Below, piece by piece: positions 1 through 8,549 of a DNA stretch of 64,000 bases (position 1 is its first letter; every line of letters starts with the position of its first letter). Origin of the DNA: Anaerolineae bacterium (GTDB lineage: Bacteria > Chloroflexota > Anaerolineae > Aggregatilineales > Phototrophicaceae). The stretch spans positions 1 through 64,000 of the forward strand of contig JALHOR010000017.1 of assembly GCA_022842885.1 (NCBI GenBank). The letters run 5' to 3'. The translations under genes and the position numbers were made by a program. The notes under the pieces were generated by a model. That model saw nothing but the letters and a program-made list of their open reading frames with translations, did no database searches and had not been told where the DNA came from.

Positions 1-1014
1 TCGCGTTGAAGAACTATCTACTTGGTAAAACAAGTCAAAAATGTTTTTGAGTTTGTCTTCGGGAATACCGATGCCGTAATCACGCACAGCAATATAGGCT
101 TTATCGCCTTCGCGTTTGCCAATCACTTCAACATCTTTGCCATTTTTCTCGCTGAATTTAAGCGCATTATCAATCAATTGTTGAAGTACCGTGCTAAGTC
201 CCTGTTTATCTGCCATGATAGGCGGCAAATCACTGGCAATGAACAATTTGATGCGTTCAGCTTCGCCTTTGCGCTGCCAAACACGCCCCAGATTGCGGCG
301 TGCATATTCAACAGCATCACGCAAGATAATGGGGCTGATGTTGATTTCTAGGCTTTGTCCCAACATCGTAATGTTCTTAACGAGGGCTTCCAACCGTGCC
401 ATCGCATTTTCGGCATATACAATCAGTCGTTTATCTTCCACATCGTCGGCAATCAGCGCCACTGCCGATTTGACTTGCAGGAGAGGGGTTCGCAATTCGT
501 GAGAAACATTTTGGATGATGGCATCGCGCAAAAGCTGTACTTCATTAACGGTGCGATTTTGTTTTTCAATCGTGACACGCAACTCTTTAATTTCGGCTTG
601 CGAACTGGCGGCTTGTTGATTAATGCGTTGATTATCGAGCCGTAATTGCAAAAACATCTGTAATTGGCGCTCAATATAGGTTGGTTCAGGGGGCAAAATA
701 ATATCCGCTGCTCCAAACTTTTCGGGCGCGATGTGGGTATCAGCTGTAATGAGTACCAATAAAGGGCGTTGATTCAGCGCAGGATTGCCCCGCAGCGCAT
801 CATAAAATATCAGACTGCGGTTGCTAGCAGCAGTAATGACGACATCCGGGCAGTGGCGGGCAATGGCGGCTTCGGCTTCATCTACAGAAGCGACAACGCT
901 CAGGCGATAACCTGCCGTAGATAGCACTTTTTCTACGCTATCAGCCCAAGTAGCGGCTTCTCGCGCTAATAAAATTGAAGGTTCGTAAGATGGCTCAATT
1001 GTTGCGGCTATCAT
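1..1014 (-). CDS. Sensor histidine kinase with degenerate receiver domain (C-terminus beyond window)
   Basis: I translated this from the ATG at 1014; the frame stays open to the left edge, so about 338 residues are visible and the end is missing. A receiver-like domain covers about residues 12-115, a coiled coil about 125-165, then HisKA with NVSHELRTPL (phospho-acceptor His172) and a HATPase_c domain with the N box QLIDNALKFS and the G1 box DYGIGIP. It should autophosphorylate on His172 and pass phosphate to a separate regulator. No membrane segment is visible, so it is probably cytoplasmic. The receiver lacks the phospho-accepting Asp (VVITA, Ala62), the N-terminal acidic pair (ILLAREA) and the conserved Lys (LPPEP), so it is probably a non-phosphorylated pseudo-receiver. 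It stands alone here; any partner regulator would lie to the left. Confidence 0.9.
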   Translation of the reverse strand, partial: MIAATIEPSYEPSILLAREAATWADSVEKVLSTAGYRLSVVASVDEAEAAIARHCPDVVITAASNRSLIFYDALRGNPALNQRPLLVLITADTHIAPEKFGAADIILPPEPTYIERQLQMFLQLRLDNQRINQQAASSQAEIKELRVTIEKQNRTVNEVQLLRDAIIQNVSHELRTPLLQVKSAVALIADDVEDKRLIVYAENAMARLEALVKNITMLGQSLEINISPIILRDAVEYARRNLGRVWQRKGEAERIKLFIASDLPPIMADKQGLSTVLQQLIDNALKFSEKNGKDVEVIGKREGDKAYIAVRDYGIGIPEDKLKNIFDLFYQVDSSSTR

Positions 1015-1137
1015 GTGTCAAATATCCTGCTTAAACCCATTCCATTGTCATGTTAGCACAGAGCGATAAGCAGTTAAAGCAATTTACGGCTTAGGTTGAC
1101 AAACTCGAACTAAGTGTGTACTGGATGTTGGGAAACT

Positions 1138-2334
1138 CTAATAGCAGCGCCCAATGGTTTGGCACAGTTGATTCAAGTGTAAACGGTCATGCTGTGCCGT
1201 AAACAGTGCCATCTCCAGCAGGGTCGTCAGCCCAAAAATACTATGCCGTGCCGGACGCTGCCAATCTTCTGGTTGCAGGGTGTTCAAAAATTGCATTGTT
1301 TCTTGGCGGGCGCGAACAAAATCGGCGGCAATTGCGTTGCCATCATCGCTGCATACAGGAATATCGGGACCTGGTGGGCGGGGAGCAACGATAAAAGGAT
1401 TACTTTCTTGCAAGATACGCTGCAAGCGTGGTCGCTGGTGTGTGTTTTCAGAATCGCGCAAATGGCACAAAATCTGAAGAATAGACCATTCAGCGGCATG
1501 GGGGCGTTTGTGCCAGAAATTCGGTTGAACATTCTCCAACATACCATAAAGTGCGCCGATATTGCCGCGATACTGGGGGAAAATCATGTTGGGGTCTAAA
1601 TTCTGGCGCGAAAATGAGACATGTTGCCAATCAGGTTTGTGTGTAATGGCGATAAAATCTTGCAGACTGCCGCTGGCTTGCGCTTCTGGCACAGCCGTTT
1701 CACCCGCCCCTATAATTTGGAAGGATGGAATACCAATGGTGTATGCTGGCACAATATCATTGCGTGAACTATCCCCCACCAAAAGCGCCTCATCTGGCTC
1801 AACGCCCACTCGCGCTACAATCTCGGCATAATAAGCGGGGTCTAGCTTGGCAAAGTGCATATTTTCGGCAGTGGTGATAAGGGCATAAGTCTCTTTTTCG
1901 TCCGGCAACTGCGCCCATGCCATGCGCTGCCGAATAGCAGTTTCGGGGTAGATAGGGTTGGTGGCGATGACAACAGCAATATTTTGTTTTCGTAAATCGC
2001 GAATCAATTCTGATGCACCAGCGATAGGTTGAACACATCCTGCCAGCGTGGGATAGTGGTTTGTATAAAAATCATCCAATGTGTCTCGAATGACCCCAAT
2101 GCTTTTGCCTGTGGCTTCTGCCAGCATCGTAAGCGCCACCACATATAACGATTGTGTACCTGATTGAGTATCACTGGCAGCCGCAATAAACCGCCGGATA
2201 TATTGCGAAATGCCCGTTGTGCCGATCGCTGCTGTAAAATGCTCATCAATCAAGTGCAAATAAGCACGAGCAAACACCATATCTGGGTTGCTTAACAGGG
2301 TGTTATCAAGGTCAAGCAGCACGAGTTTAATCAT
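1138..2334 (-). CDS. HAD-family hydrolase fused to a DinB-like domain
   Basis: The 398-residue protein has two parts. Residues 1-230 are a haloacid-dehalogenase-type phosphatase: motif I DLDNT near residue 8, motif II around ATNP, motif III Lys in KLDPAYY and motif IV GDSSRND. Residues about 245-398 resemble the DinB/YfiT-like four-helix bundle, with HLRDSE and a late QHDRLHLNQL, whose His residues suit the usual metal site. Known HAD enzymes remove phosphate from small molecules through an Asp intermediate; DinB-like proteins are often thiol-dependent transferases. The substrate cannot be told. The ATG overlaps the end of the upstream four-Cys protein by 8 bp, so it is probably the last gene of the dinG operon. 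The fusion is unusual. Confidence 0.85.
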   Translation of the reverse strand: MIKLVLLDLDNTLLSNPDMVFARAYLHLIDEHFTAAIGTTGISQYIRRFIAAASDTQSGTQSLYVVALTMLAEATGKSIGVIRDTLDDFYTNHYPTLAGCVQPIAGASELIRDLRKQNIAVVIATNPIYPETAIRQRMAWAQLPDEKETYALITTAENMHFAKLDPAYYAEIVARVGVEPDEALLVGDSSRNDIVPAYTIGIPSFQIIGAGETAVPEAQASGSLQDFIAITHKPDWQHVSFSRQNLDPNMIFPQYRGNIGALYGMLENVQPNFWHKRPHAAEWSILQILCHLRDSENTHQRPRLQRILQESNPFIVAPRPPGPDIPVCSDDGNAIAADFVRARQETMQFLNTLQPEDWQRPARHSIFGLTTLLEMALFTAQHDRLHLNQLCQTIGRCY

Positions 2335-2674
2335 CGTCGTTTTCCAGCGCCTTACGGAAAATATCGAGGGCGGGATTATCTTTCAACTGTCCGACATACG
2401 GATCCGCAATGAGGCTGCCATCAATGGCGCTGGTGGCGACAACTTCTACGCGCCGATTCAATCCCAAAAAGCCGCGCTTAATGGTCAAGGTCAAAATCAT
2501 GTCGGGGTCGGCGTTTGCCAGCAAAATATCGGGAACCGGGCATTTGCTGCAATCACCCGGTTGCCAGCGTTCTGAATTGGGATTTAGTTTTTCCAAACGA
2601 CATTCCTGCACATCGCGCCCACGATGAAAATCTTCGTAGTAATAGCGACATTCTTTGCCCGCAGGGGTTCGCAT
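2327..2674 (-). CDS. Conserved-type small protein with four cysteines, function unknown
   Basis: This is a 115-residue soluble protein I do not recognise by function. The start is set at the ATG at 2674 because a GGAG lies 8 bases upstream; a TTG at 2713 would add 13 residues and overlap dinG. Four Cys (C9, C25, and the pair C42/C45 in CSKCP) could bind zinc or an iron-sulfur cluster. The rest is mixed alpha/beta with a VEVVATSAIDGSLIADPYVG segment. It lies between dinG and the HAD-DinB gene, overlapping the latter by 8 bp, which indicates co-expression. A link to the Fe-S helicase DinG is only a guess from position. Confidence 0.75.
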   Translation of the reverse strand: MRTPAGKECRYYYEDFHRGRDVQECRLEKLNPNSERWQPGDCSKCPVPDILLANADPDMILTLTIKRGFLGLNRRVEVVATSAIDGSLIADPYVGQLKDNPALDIFRKALENDDD

Positions 2675-2694
2675 GATGTTTGCTCCATCCAATG

Positions 2695-5460
2695 TCAGGA
2701 TAATTTCAGCCAATTACGGGCGGCTTTTGCCAGTTCAGACATTGCACCATATTTGAGCGTGCAATCTGGCAGTGCCTCCAGAAAGCTCAGTCCATAGGAT
2801 TTATTGATAATACGACTGTCAAAAATTGCCACAATTCCCCGGTCAGAACGGGTGCGAATTAAGCGACCAAACCCCTGCCGGAAACGCAAGATAGCATCGG
2901 GAATCGCATAATCTTGAAAATGATTATTATAGGTATCCGAGCGTGCCGAAAAAATGGGGTCGGATGGCACGGCAAATGGCAATCGCACAATGATGACACC
3001 GCTTAAATCTTCGCCGGGAATATCCACGCCTTCCCAGAAACTTTTTGTTCCCAATAACACCGCTTTATCAGTAGATTTAAAGCTATCCAGCAAAGTTTCG
3101 CGGTTGCCGCCTGTGGCTTGGTCATAGACAACAATATTGCCTAATGCCAAACGCGGTGCAATATTGGAGGCAGTTTCGCGCAATTGCGTATAACTGGTGA
3201 ATAAGACTAACACGCGCCCATTTAAGGCACTTGCCAGTTCAATGATGCCGCGCTCTACCGCTTTTTGATACCCGTTGCGGGCAGGTTCTGGAATATCTTC
3301 TGGCACGAAAATCAGCGTGGAATTTTTATAATCAAAGGGTGAACCAACGGCTAGGGTTTCGACGGAATCGGCAAATAACCGTTCTTTGATGAAATGAAAA
3401 TTGGAGTGCGTTTGTAAGGTCGCGCTGGTGAGGATTACAGTTTCTTTTGCCTGCCAGATATGCTGTTCCATGAGGGGACCAACATGCAAAGGGGCAGCTT
3501 GTATTGAAACGAACTCTGGGTTTTGCGACGAATTAATCCAATAAATCATGTTCGCGTCCGGTTGGAGCGCGAAAGCATTCATCATATTACGAACATCCGT
3601 CAAGTAGCGGGCAGCCGCGGCGGTGCTGTTGGAGTGGTCATCAAATTCTGGTATCGTGTATTTTTCGAGGCGTCCTAATGCCCCGGTGAGATGTTGCATG
3701 GCATCTACCAACACCGCGAAAAATTCGTCTAGGCTATTCCAAGCATCTCGAAGATTGCTAAAACTGGCATGTTCGCGTAGTTTAGGGTCTACCCGCGTGT
3801 TGTGATGCTCGGCGCCGATGTCTTGCAATAGGTCATACACTTTGCCAAAGAAGACGCGCACTTGCGAATTCATCACATCAATGGCTTCGCCAATACTTTG
3901 AATGAATGCCTCCAAGCGCAGCAGCGTTTTTTCTGGCACACGGTCACGAGTGTTTTTGAGTAAATCTCCCAGAATGCCACTGTTGATACCGCCTAAATCA
4001 TTCAAGCGGCGTAAGAGGGCGGCAGCGTCTATGCGGATACTCAACCCGTAGGTGAGCGCATCTTCTAGCTGATGTGCTTCATCCACAATCAAATGCTGAT
4101 AATCGGGCAAAACACGATTTTCGCTGGTGGCATCGGCGATGAGCAGGGCATGATTGACAATGACAACTTGGGCAGCTTCCGCTTTTTTGCGGGCTTTATA
4201 GAACGGGCAGGTGCCGTGCATCATCGTACTACAACGGTGCATGGTGCAGCCCTCATCCCCGGCACTCATGCGATTCCACGCGGCATGTTCGCCAAAACGC
4301 AAATTGATTTCGCCTTTATCCCCGGTTTTGCTCTCCAAAAGCCAAATCAAAATTTTTGCCAACGTGCGAAGTTCGTCCAAATTGGTCGGACGGCGACGGC
4401 GCACGGCTGCCAAACGGCGCGGGCATAAATAATGTTCGCGCCCTTTCATCAATGTGGCTTGGATAGGCTCATCCAGAATATTTTGTAACAATGGCACATC
4501 TTTATGTAACAATTGTTCTTGTAAATTAATGGTGTTGGTAGAAATCATTACACGGGCGTTGTTTAATGCTGCCCACTTCATCGCCGGGGCAAGATACGCC
4601 AATGATTTACCCGTGCCTGTACCCGCTTCCACCATCAGATGCTTGCCGGCATTGAACGCATCCACAATAGCGCGTGCCATCATCAATTGTTGGGGGCGCT
4701 GCTCATAATGTTCGATAACCGAAGTCAGTTTACTATTTTCGTTCAGCAATTGGTCTACATCGTCAGGATTTAAGGGTTGCTGATTTTCGGTTGGACTCAG
4801 GGATTGTAATTCGGCTGGCAAGGGGTCAAAGCTATCTATCTGAACTGGGGTAGCGATGCCATTTTCAGCTTGTTTTGTTTTTAGCACGGCATCAAAAAAG
4901 AGATGCCCTTCCCAATCAAATGGTTCAGCGGCAAAACAAATTTCTTGCACAATGCTGTAGGGCAAGGCGAGTGCTTGTTCCCATAATTTCCAGTAAAGCA
5001 ACGCTGTGGCGCGGGCATCATCCAGCGCCCGATGAGCATTTTCCAATTCAATGCCAAGGAGTTTACTCATCACCCCTAAGTTGTAACGGGGGAAACGTGG
5101 CAGCAAAATCGAAGCGAGTTCAACGGTATCGAGAGTTTGATTGTGTTCCAACAAATGAAAACGCCGCATAAAATTAACATCAAATGCGGCGTTGTGGGCA
5201 ATGACCAGAGCATCGCCAATAAAGGTGTCAATTTGTGGCAATACTTCTGCCAGCGATGGTGCGCCGCGTAAATCTTCTTGATAAATGCCTGTGATGCGCG
5301 TTGTTTCGGCGGGTATGGCAAAACCGGGATCCACCAATGCCGTATATTCACCAATGATGATGCCATCTTTCATTCGGACTGCGCCAATTTCGATGATGGA
5401 ATCAAGCTGGATATCCAGCCCGGTGGTTTCTAAATCCAGCGCGACAAATTCTCCGCGCAT
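2695..5460 (-). CDS. dinG: DinG-family ATP-dependent helicase with N-terminal DEDDh exonuclease domain
   Basis: The 921 residues match the long, Gram-positive-type DinG. Residues 1-165 are a DnaQ-like 3'-5' exonuclease: FVALDLETTGLD, HNAAFDVNFM and HRALDDARAT supply the DEDDh acidic residues and His. A superfamily 2 XPD-like helicase follows: Walker A EAGTGTGKS, DEAH box VDEAHQ, and late motifs GTKSFWEGVDIPG and RFRQGFGRLIRT. Four cysteines (YLCPRR, GCTMHRC and TCPFYKAR) sit where the XPD/DinG family binds a 4Fe-4S cluster. Its likely role is unwinding and trimming DNA or R-loop structures in repair; in Bacillus the homologue acts mainly as an exonuclease. It starts the minus-strand operon with the two genes downstream. 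Confidence 0.95.
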   Translation of the reverse strand: MRGEFVALDLETTGLDIQLDSIIEIGAVRMKDGIIIGEYTALVDPGFAIPAETTRITGIYQEDLRGAPSLAEVLPQIDTFIGDALVIAHNAAFDVNFMRRFHLLEHNQTLDTVELASILLPRFPRYNLGVMSKLLGIELENAHRALDDARATALLYWKLWEQALALPYSIVQEICFAAEPFDWEGHLFFDAVLKTKQAENGIATPVQIDSFDPLPAELQSLSPTENQQPLNPDDVDQLLNENSKLTSVIEHYEQRPQQLMMARAIVDAFNAGKHLMVEAGTGTGKSLAYLAPAMKWAALNNARVMISTNTINLQEQLLHKDVPLLQNILDEPIQATLMKGREHYLCPRRLAAVRRRRPTNLDELRTLAKILIWLLESKTGDKGEINLRFGEHAAWNRMSAGDEGCTMHRCSTMMHGTCPFYKARKKAEAAQVVIVNHALLIADATSENRVLPDYQHLIVDEAHQLEDALTYGLSIRIDAAALLRRLNDLGGINSGILGDLLKNTRDRVPEKTLLRLEAFIQSIGEAIDVMNSQVRVFFGKVYDLLQDIGAEHHNTRVDPKLREHASFSNLRDAWNSLDEFFAVLVDAMQHLTGALGRLEKYTIPEFDDHSNSTAAAARYLTDVRNMMNAFALQPDANMIYWINSSQNPEFVSIQAAPLHVGPLMEQHIWQAKETVILTSATLQTHSNFHFIKERLFADSVETLAVGSPFDYKNSTLIFVPEDIPEPARNGYQKAVERGIIELASALNGRVLVLFTSYTQLRETASNIAPRLALGNIVVYDQATGGNRETLLDSFKSTDKAVLLGTKSFWEGVDIPGEDLSGVIIVRLPFAVPSDPIFSARSDTYNNHFQDYAIPDAILRFRQGFGRLIRTRSDRGIVAIFDSRIINKSYGLSFLEALPDCTLKYGAMSELAKAARNWLKLS

Positions 5461-5525
5461 ACTGAGGCTCTCTTTCCGGGTATTTCGGGTGATTTTACTG
5501 CCATTATAACATATGGCGAAGGCAA

Positions 5526-5554
5526 AACACCCCTGTTAGTTGAACAGGGGTGTT
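5526..5554 (-). terminator. Hairpin terminator after the PstS-like gene
   Basis: A perfect 12-bp inverted repeat (AACACCCCTGTT / AACAGGGGTGTT) with a 5-base loop lies 27 bases past the stop of the PstS-like gene. On the minus strand it runs into a short T tract. It separates that gene from dinG. Confidence 0.8.
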
Positions 5555-5580
5555 AGGGTTATTTGTATTAAGCTATAGGT

Positions 5581-7626
5581 TTAGCTACCTGCTTCTGTCG
5601 CTTCGGCTGTTGCCTCAGCCGCTTCAGTTGCGGCAACTTCTTGGGTAGCAGTCGGGGCTTCAGTCACTTCAGCTTCTTGGGTGGTGGCGGGTGCTTCAGG
5701 GGTGTTTTCCGCCGCCGGGGTTGCTTCCGCTTCAGGTTCGCCCGTGCTTTCAGGTTCGGGCGTTATTTCGGCGGTAGCTGCGGCAATCGTAGCAGCTTCA
5801 AATTCTGCCATCAAGGTATCGCGCAAGGCGGGCAAAATATTAAAATCCAAGCCGAGCAACCCATTCACAGTCAGACCGCCAAAATTGGTATCTGTGAATA
5901 GCGACCATACATAGGCTTTGACGGGTTCTTTTGCCAATGCTTTTTGGCTGATGACCACTTGCGAAGACTGTGTTAAGGGATATGTACCATCCAGAATAGC
6001 GGCTTCACTGGGCTGCACACAGCCGTTGCCGCCATCCACTGCCACCAATTGAATTCGTGTTTGAGCATTAGCCAGCACGCGCTGATAATCGCTCCATGTC
6101 ATATAAGTGAGCGCCCCCGGCACATTGGCAGTCGCCGCCGCACGATAGAGAGGGTCGGTGCTTTGCTCGGTGTCAATCCGCACAGGCAGCACGGGACCGG
6201 TTGGCTGTTGCAACAGAATATCCGTCACGTAATTGCCTTCCCGAATGCCAAACAACGTCATCGCTTGGTCAGGGAAAGATTCGCCGATTGCTTGCCAATT
6301 TTCAATCGTATCGGTCGCGGCAGCGCCCCAGATGGTTGCCAGTTGTTCTTGCGTCAAACACAAGCTGAAGTTATCGCCTTCATGCCCCAACAAGACAACT
6401 GCCTGTGTTCCCATCGGTTGCGTGAAAAGCCCAACATTATTCGCAGTGCAAGCGGCGATTTGTTCTTCGGACATAGCTGAAATAGCAACGACCATATCCG
6501 CTTCGCCATTGCACAAACGGCGATACCCAGCGATGTCACCTTCCATGTTGAAGGTCACATTGAAGTTGGGGTATTGCCCAGTCATACCTGTGCTGACGTT
6601 CTGATAGAACTGGAGTTGACTGCCTGAACCCTCGACGGTTACGGCACCTTCTAGGGTCGGCGGAATCTGATAACTGACTTCTTCGCGGCTGAACACGCGC
6701 CCCGAAACTTCACCAGAAATGACTTGCATATTGTTAGCGATGGTAGGAGGCATCGGCGCACTAAAACCGGCTGATTCCACTGCTGCAACAAAATCCGGCG
6801 TACCGAAAAATGCCAAGAATGGCGCTAATGTTTCTGCCTGAGCGCGATTGATGTAAAAATAAAGTTCGTTAGCAACCGGGTAAATATCGGCTTCGACTGT
6901 GCCAGAGGAAGGGGATACACAACCGGAGGTTTGTCCGACAGATTCAATATTCACCAGTTTGACTTTATCCACCGCCGCCAAAGCACTTTGCAAATCCACA
7001 ACGCCTAATGCGCCGGGCGTGCCGCTGACGGAATTAATCACGGCTTCGGTTGTGCCGCGAATGGCGTCTGAACGAATGCCATCCCCGCTGATGATGCCAT
7101 CTAACAGGGCGAATGCCGGGTTATCATCGCTGACAACCGCCACACTCAATGCTAAATCCGGGAATACTTCACCAGAACTAGCGGTTACTTGGTTCCAGTT
7201 CGTGGTTTGGCTGCCTGCTGCCGGGGCAAAGACTTGGTTAAGTCCGGCTGCGGGGACACAGGTGTAAAATGTATCGGCTGGATTGCCGATGAGCGCCAGA
7301 ATGTAATGCCCGACCAGCAATTCCATAAATTCGATATTGTTGCTCTGGCAGGCTTCTTCTTCGGCAGGGGATAACGGACGGGTAGCCGCCGCGATAGTAG
7401 TCGTCCCCGCACACAGTGCCTCTAACCCGGCAGACGTGCCAGTGACGGTTGTTTCAAGCGTTAATTCAACGCCGCTGACATTAACGAGGGGTTGCAGCAG
7501 CGGCAGTGCAATCCCTGAACCCGATGCAGTAATTGGATCTGCATCTTGTGCCAATAATGTAATGGTTGCAAGGCTTAAAATTAACAACACAAAAGCGCCT
7601 AACACGCGCTGTAAAGGTTTCTTCAC
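5581..7626 (-). CDS. Secreted tandem PstS-like phosphate-binding protein with acidic Thr/Glu/Ala tail
   Basis: A 681-residue exported protein beginning at a GTG preceded by AGGGAG. Residues 1-27 are a signal peptide (KKPLQRVLGAFVLLILSLAT, then a cut near LLAQDA). Two periplasmic-binding modules of the PstS/PBP-like type follow: about residues 30-300 (TASGSGIALPLLQPL, TTTIAAATRPLS) and about 325-610 (VEGSGSQLQFYQNV, EADMVVAISAMS). Both carry the GSG-type loop that in PstS contacts phosphate. The last 65 residues are a low-complexity Pro/Glu/Ala/Thr tail with no membrane anchor. No transporter permease is next to it, so it may bind ligand outside the cell without a dedicated ABC system here. 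Ligand is inferred, not shown. Confidence 0.85.
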   Translation of the reverse strand: MKKPLQRVLGAFVLLILSLATITLLAQDADPITASGSGIALPLLQPLVNVSGVELTLETTVTGTSAGLEALCAGTTTIAAATRPLSPAEEEACQSNNIEFMELLVGHYILALIGNPADTFYTCVPAAGLNQVFAPAAGSQTTNWNQVTASSGEVFPDLALSVAVVSDDNPAFALLDGIISGDGIRSDAIRGTTEAVINSVSGTPGALGVVDLQSALAAVDKVKLVNIESVGQTSGCVSPSSGTVEADIYPVANELYFYINRAQAETLAPFLAFFGTPDFVAAVESAGFSAPMPPTIANNMQVISGEVSGRVFSREEVSYQIPPTLEGAVTVEGSGSQLQFYQNVSTGMTGQYPNFNVTFNMEGDIAGYRRLCNGEADMVVAISAMSEEQIAACTANNVGLFTQPMGTQAVVLLGHEGDNFSLCLTQEQLATIWGAAATDTIENWQAIGESFPDQAMTLFGIREGNYVTDILLQQPTGPVLPVRIDTEQSTDPLYRAAATANVPGALTYMTWSDYQRVLANAQTRIQLVAVDGGNGCVQPSEAAILDGTYPLTQSSQVVISQKALAKEPVKAYVWSLFTDTNFGGLTVNGLLGLDFNILPALRDTLMAEFEAATIAAATAEITPEPESTGEPEAEATPAAENTPEAPATTQEAEVTEAPTATQEVAATEAAEATAEATEAGS

Positions 7627-7683
7627 AAGATTACTCCCTAGGAGAGACTTTATAACTCAGGGAAAGCATTGTACTGTTACGGG

Positions 7684-7689
7684 TATAAT
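7684..7689 (+). promoter_or_regulatory. Probable -10 box for the truncated haemoglobin operon
   Basis: A consensus TATAAT lies 32 bases before the haemoglobin ATG. No good -35 box is seen at the right distance, so the call rests on the -10 match and position. Confidence 0.4.
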
Positions 7690-7721
7690 TGGTAAAGTCA
7701 GATTTTTCTTGTGGAGCAATT

Positions 7722-8120
7722 ATGCATGATAATGAACCTAGCATTTATGATAAAGTAGGTGGTGCGCCCACTTTCCAGAAATTGGTAGATATTTTTTATG
7801 CACGGGTGGAACAGGATGTTGAATTGAGAGCAATTTTCCCGGCAGATTTGGAACCGGGCAAACGCTGGCAATACTTATTCCTGAGCCAATACTGGGGTGG
7901 TCCGCAAGAATACGCCCAAGAACGGGGGCATCCCCGCTTACGGATGCGCCATGCGCCATTTCCTATCAGTCCAGAGTTGCGTGACCGCTGGGTGACTCAT
8001 ATGCTGGCAGCGATAGACGAAGTGGGCATTGCCGAACCAGAACGCGGTCTGATGCGCGATTATTTTGTAAACGCAGCGACCTTTATGGTGAATCGGTATT
8101 CACCGGAGCATGACTCATGA
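7722..8120 (+). CDS. glbO: Group II truncated haemoglobin
   Basis: A 132-residue globin starting at the ATG at 7722, with TGGAGC eight bases upstream; a TTG at 7689 would add an unlikely N-terminus. Family features are visible: VGGAPTFQKLVDIFYARV with the B10 Tyr, the proximal His in MRHAPFPI, and the G8 Trp in RDRWVTHM that marks group II. The length is normal for trHbO. Such proteins bind haem and oxygen, nitric oxide or peroxides in the cytoplasm and help against nitrosative or oxidative stress. It overlaps the next gene by ATGA, so the two are translationally coupled. Confidence 0.93.
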   Translation: MHDNEPSIYDKVGGAPTFQKLVDIFYARVEQDVELRAIFPADLEPGKRWQYLFLSQYWGGPQEYAQERGHPRLRMRHAPFPISPELRDRWVTHMLAAIDEVGIAEPERGLMRDYFVNAATFMVNRYSPEHDS

Positions 8121-8524
8121 CGATGACCAACACAGAACGCCAAACTCAGACGCGCTGGCAGTGGTTGGCGGTTAGGTTACAAAATTGGGTAGCGTTTTTG
8201 CCGCGCATTGTACGCATTTTGATTGCTGCTGGTTTTGCGATTGCGCTGCTGATGGCTATTTTCCCACGGATTGATGAAATCTATATTCTTTATTTTTTTG
8301 ACCCCACGACGGTGATAGTGCCATCACTGGTTGGGGTAGCCATAGCGGGTGCGATGTATATTTGGGGCTGGTATTTGCTTGTAGGCACAACCGGTAATGA
8401 ACAAATCAAACAAACTGCATCGCCCATGCTCATCTGGTATTTTTTTGTGGGGTTGGCAGCAGTTTTTGTAGATATTGTGTTGATTTTGCATGGGTTATCA
8501 CTGACTGATACCTTTGCTGGTTAA
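8117..8524 (+). CDS. Small integral membrane protein, function unknown
   Basis: This 135-residue protein has three clear membrane segments, about residues 34-52, 66-93 and 100-127. The N-terminus is short, polar and basic. I do not recognise a family. The ATG overlaps the globin stop (ATGA), so it is translated with the haemoglobin, which hints at a shared role such as placing the globin near the respiratory chain; that is inference from position. There are no conserved His pairs that would suggest haem binding. Confidence 0.75.
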   Translation: MTMTNTERQTQTRWQWLAVRLQNWVAFLPRIVRILIAAGFAIALLMAIFPRIDEIYILYFFDPTTVIVPSLVGVAIAGAMYIWGWYLLVGTTGNEQIKQTASPMLIWYFFVGLAAVFVDIVLILHGLSLTDTFAG

Positions 8525-8549
8525 TGACCTATCAGATGGAGAGAGAAAC

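Noticed and set aside
1081-1130. A plus-strand promoter (TTGACA) near 1098
   Set aside because: No plus-strand gene follows; the -10 position reads TACTGG, and the genes on both sides are on the minus strand.
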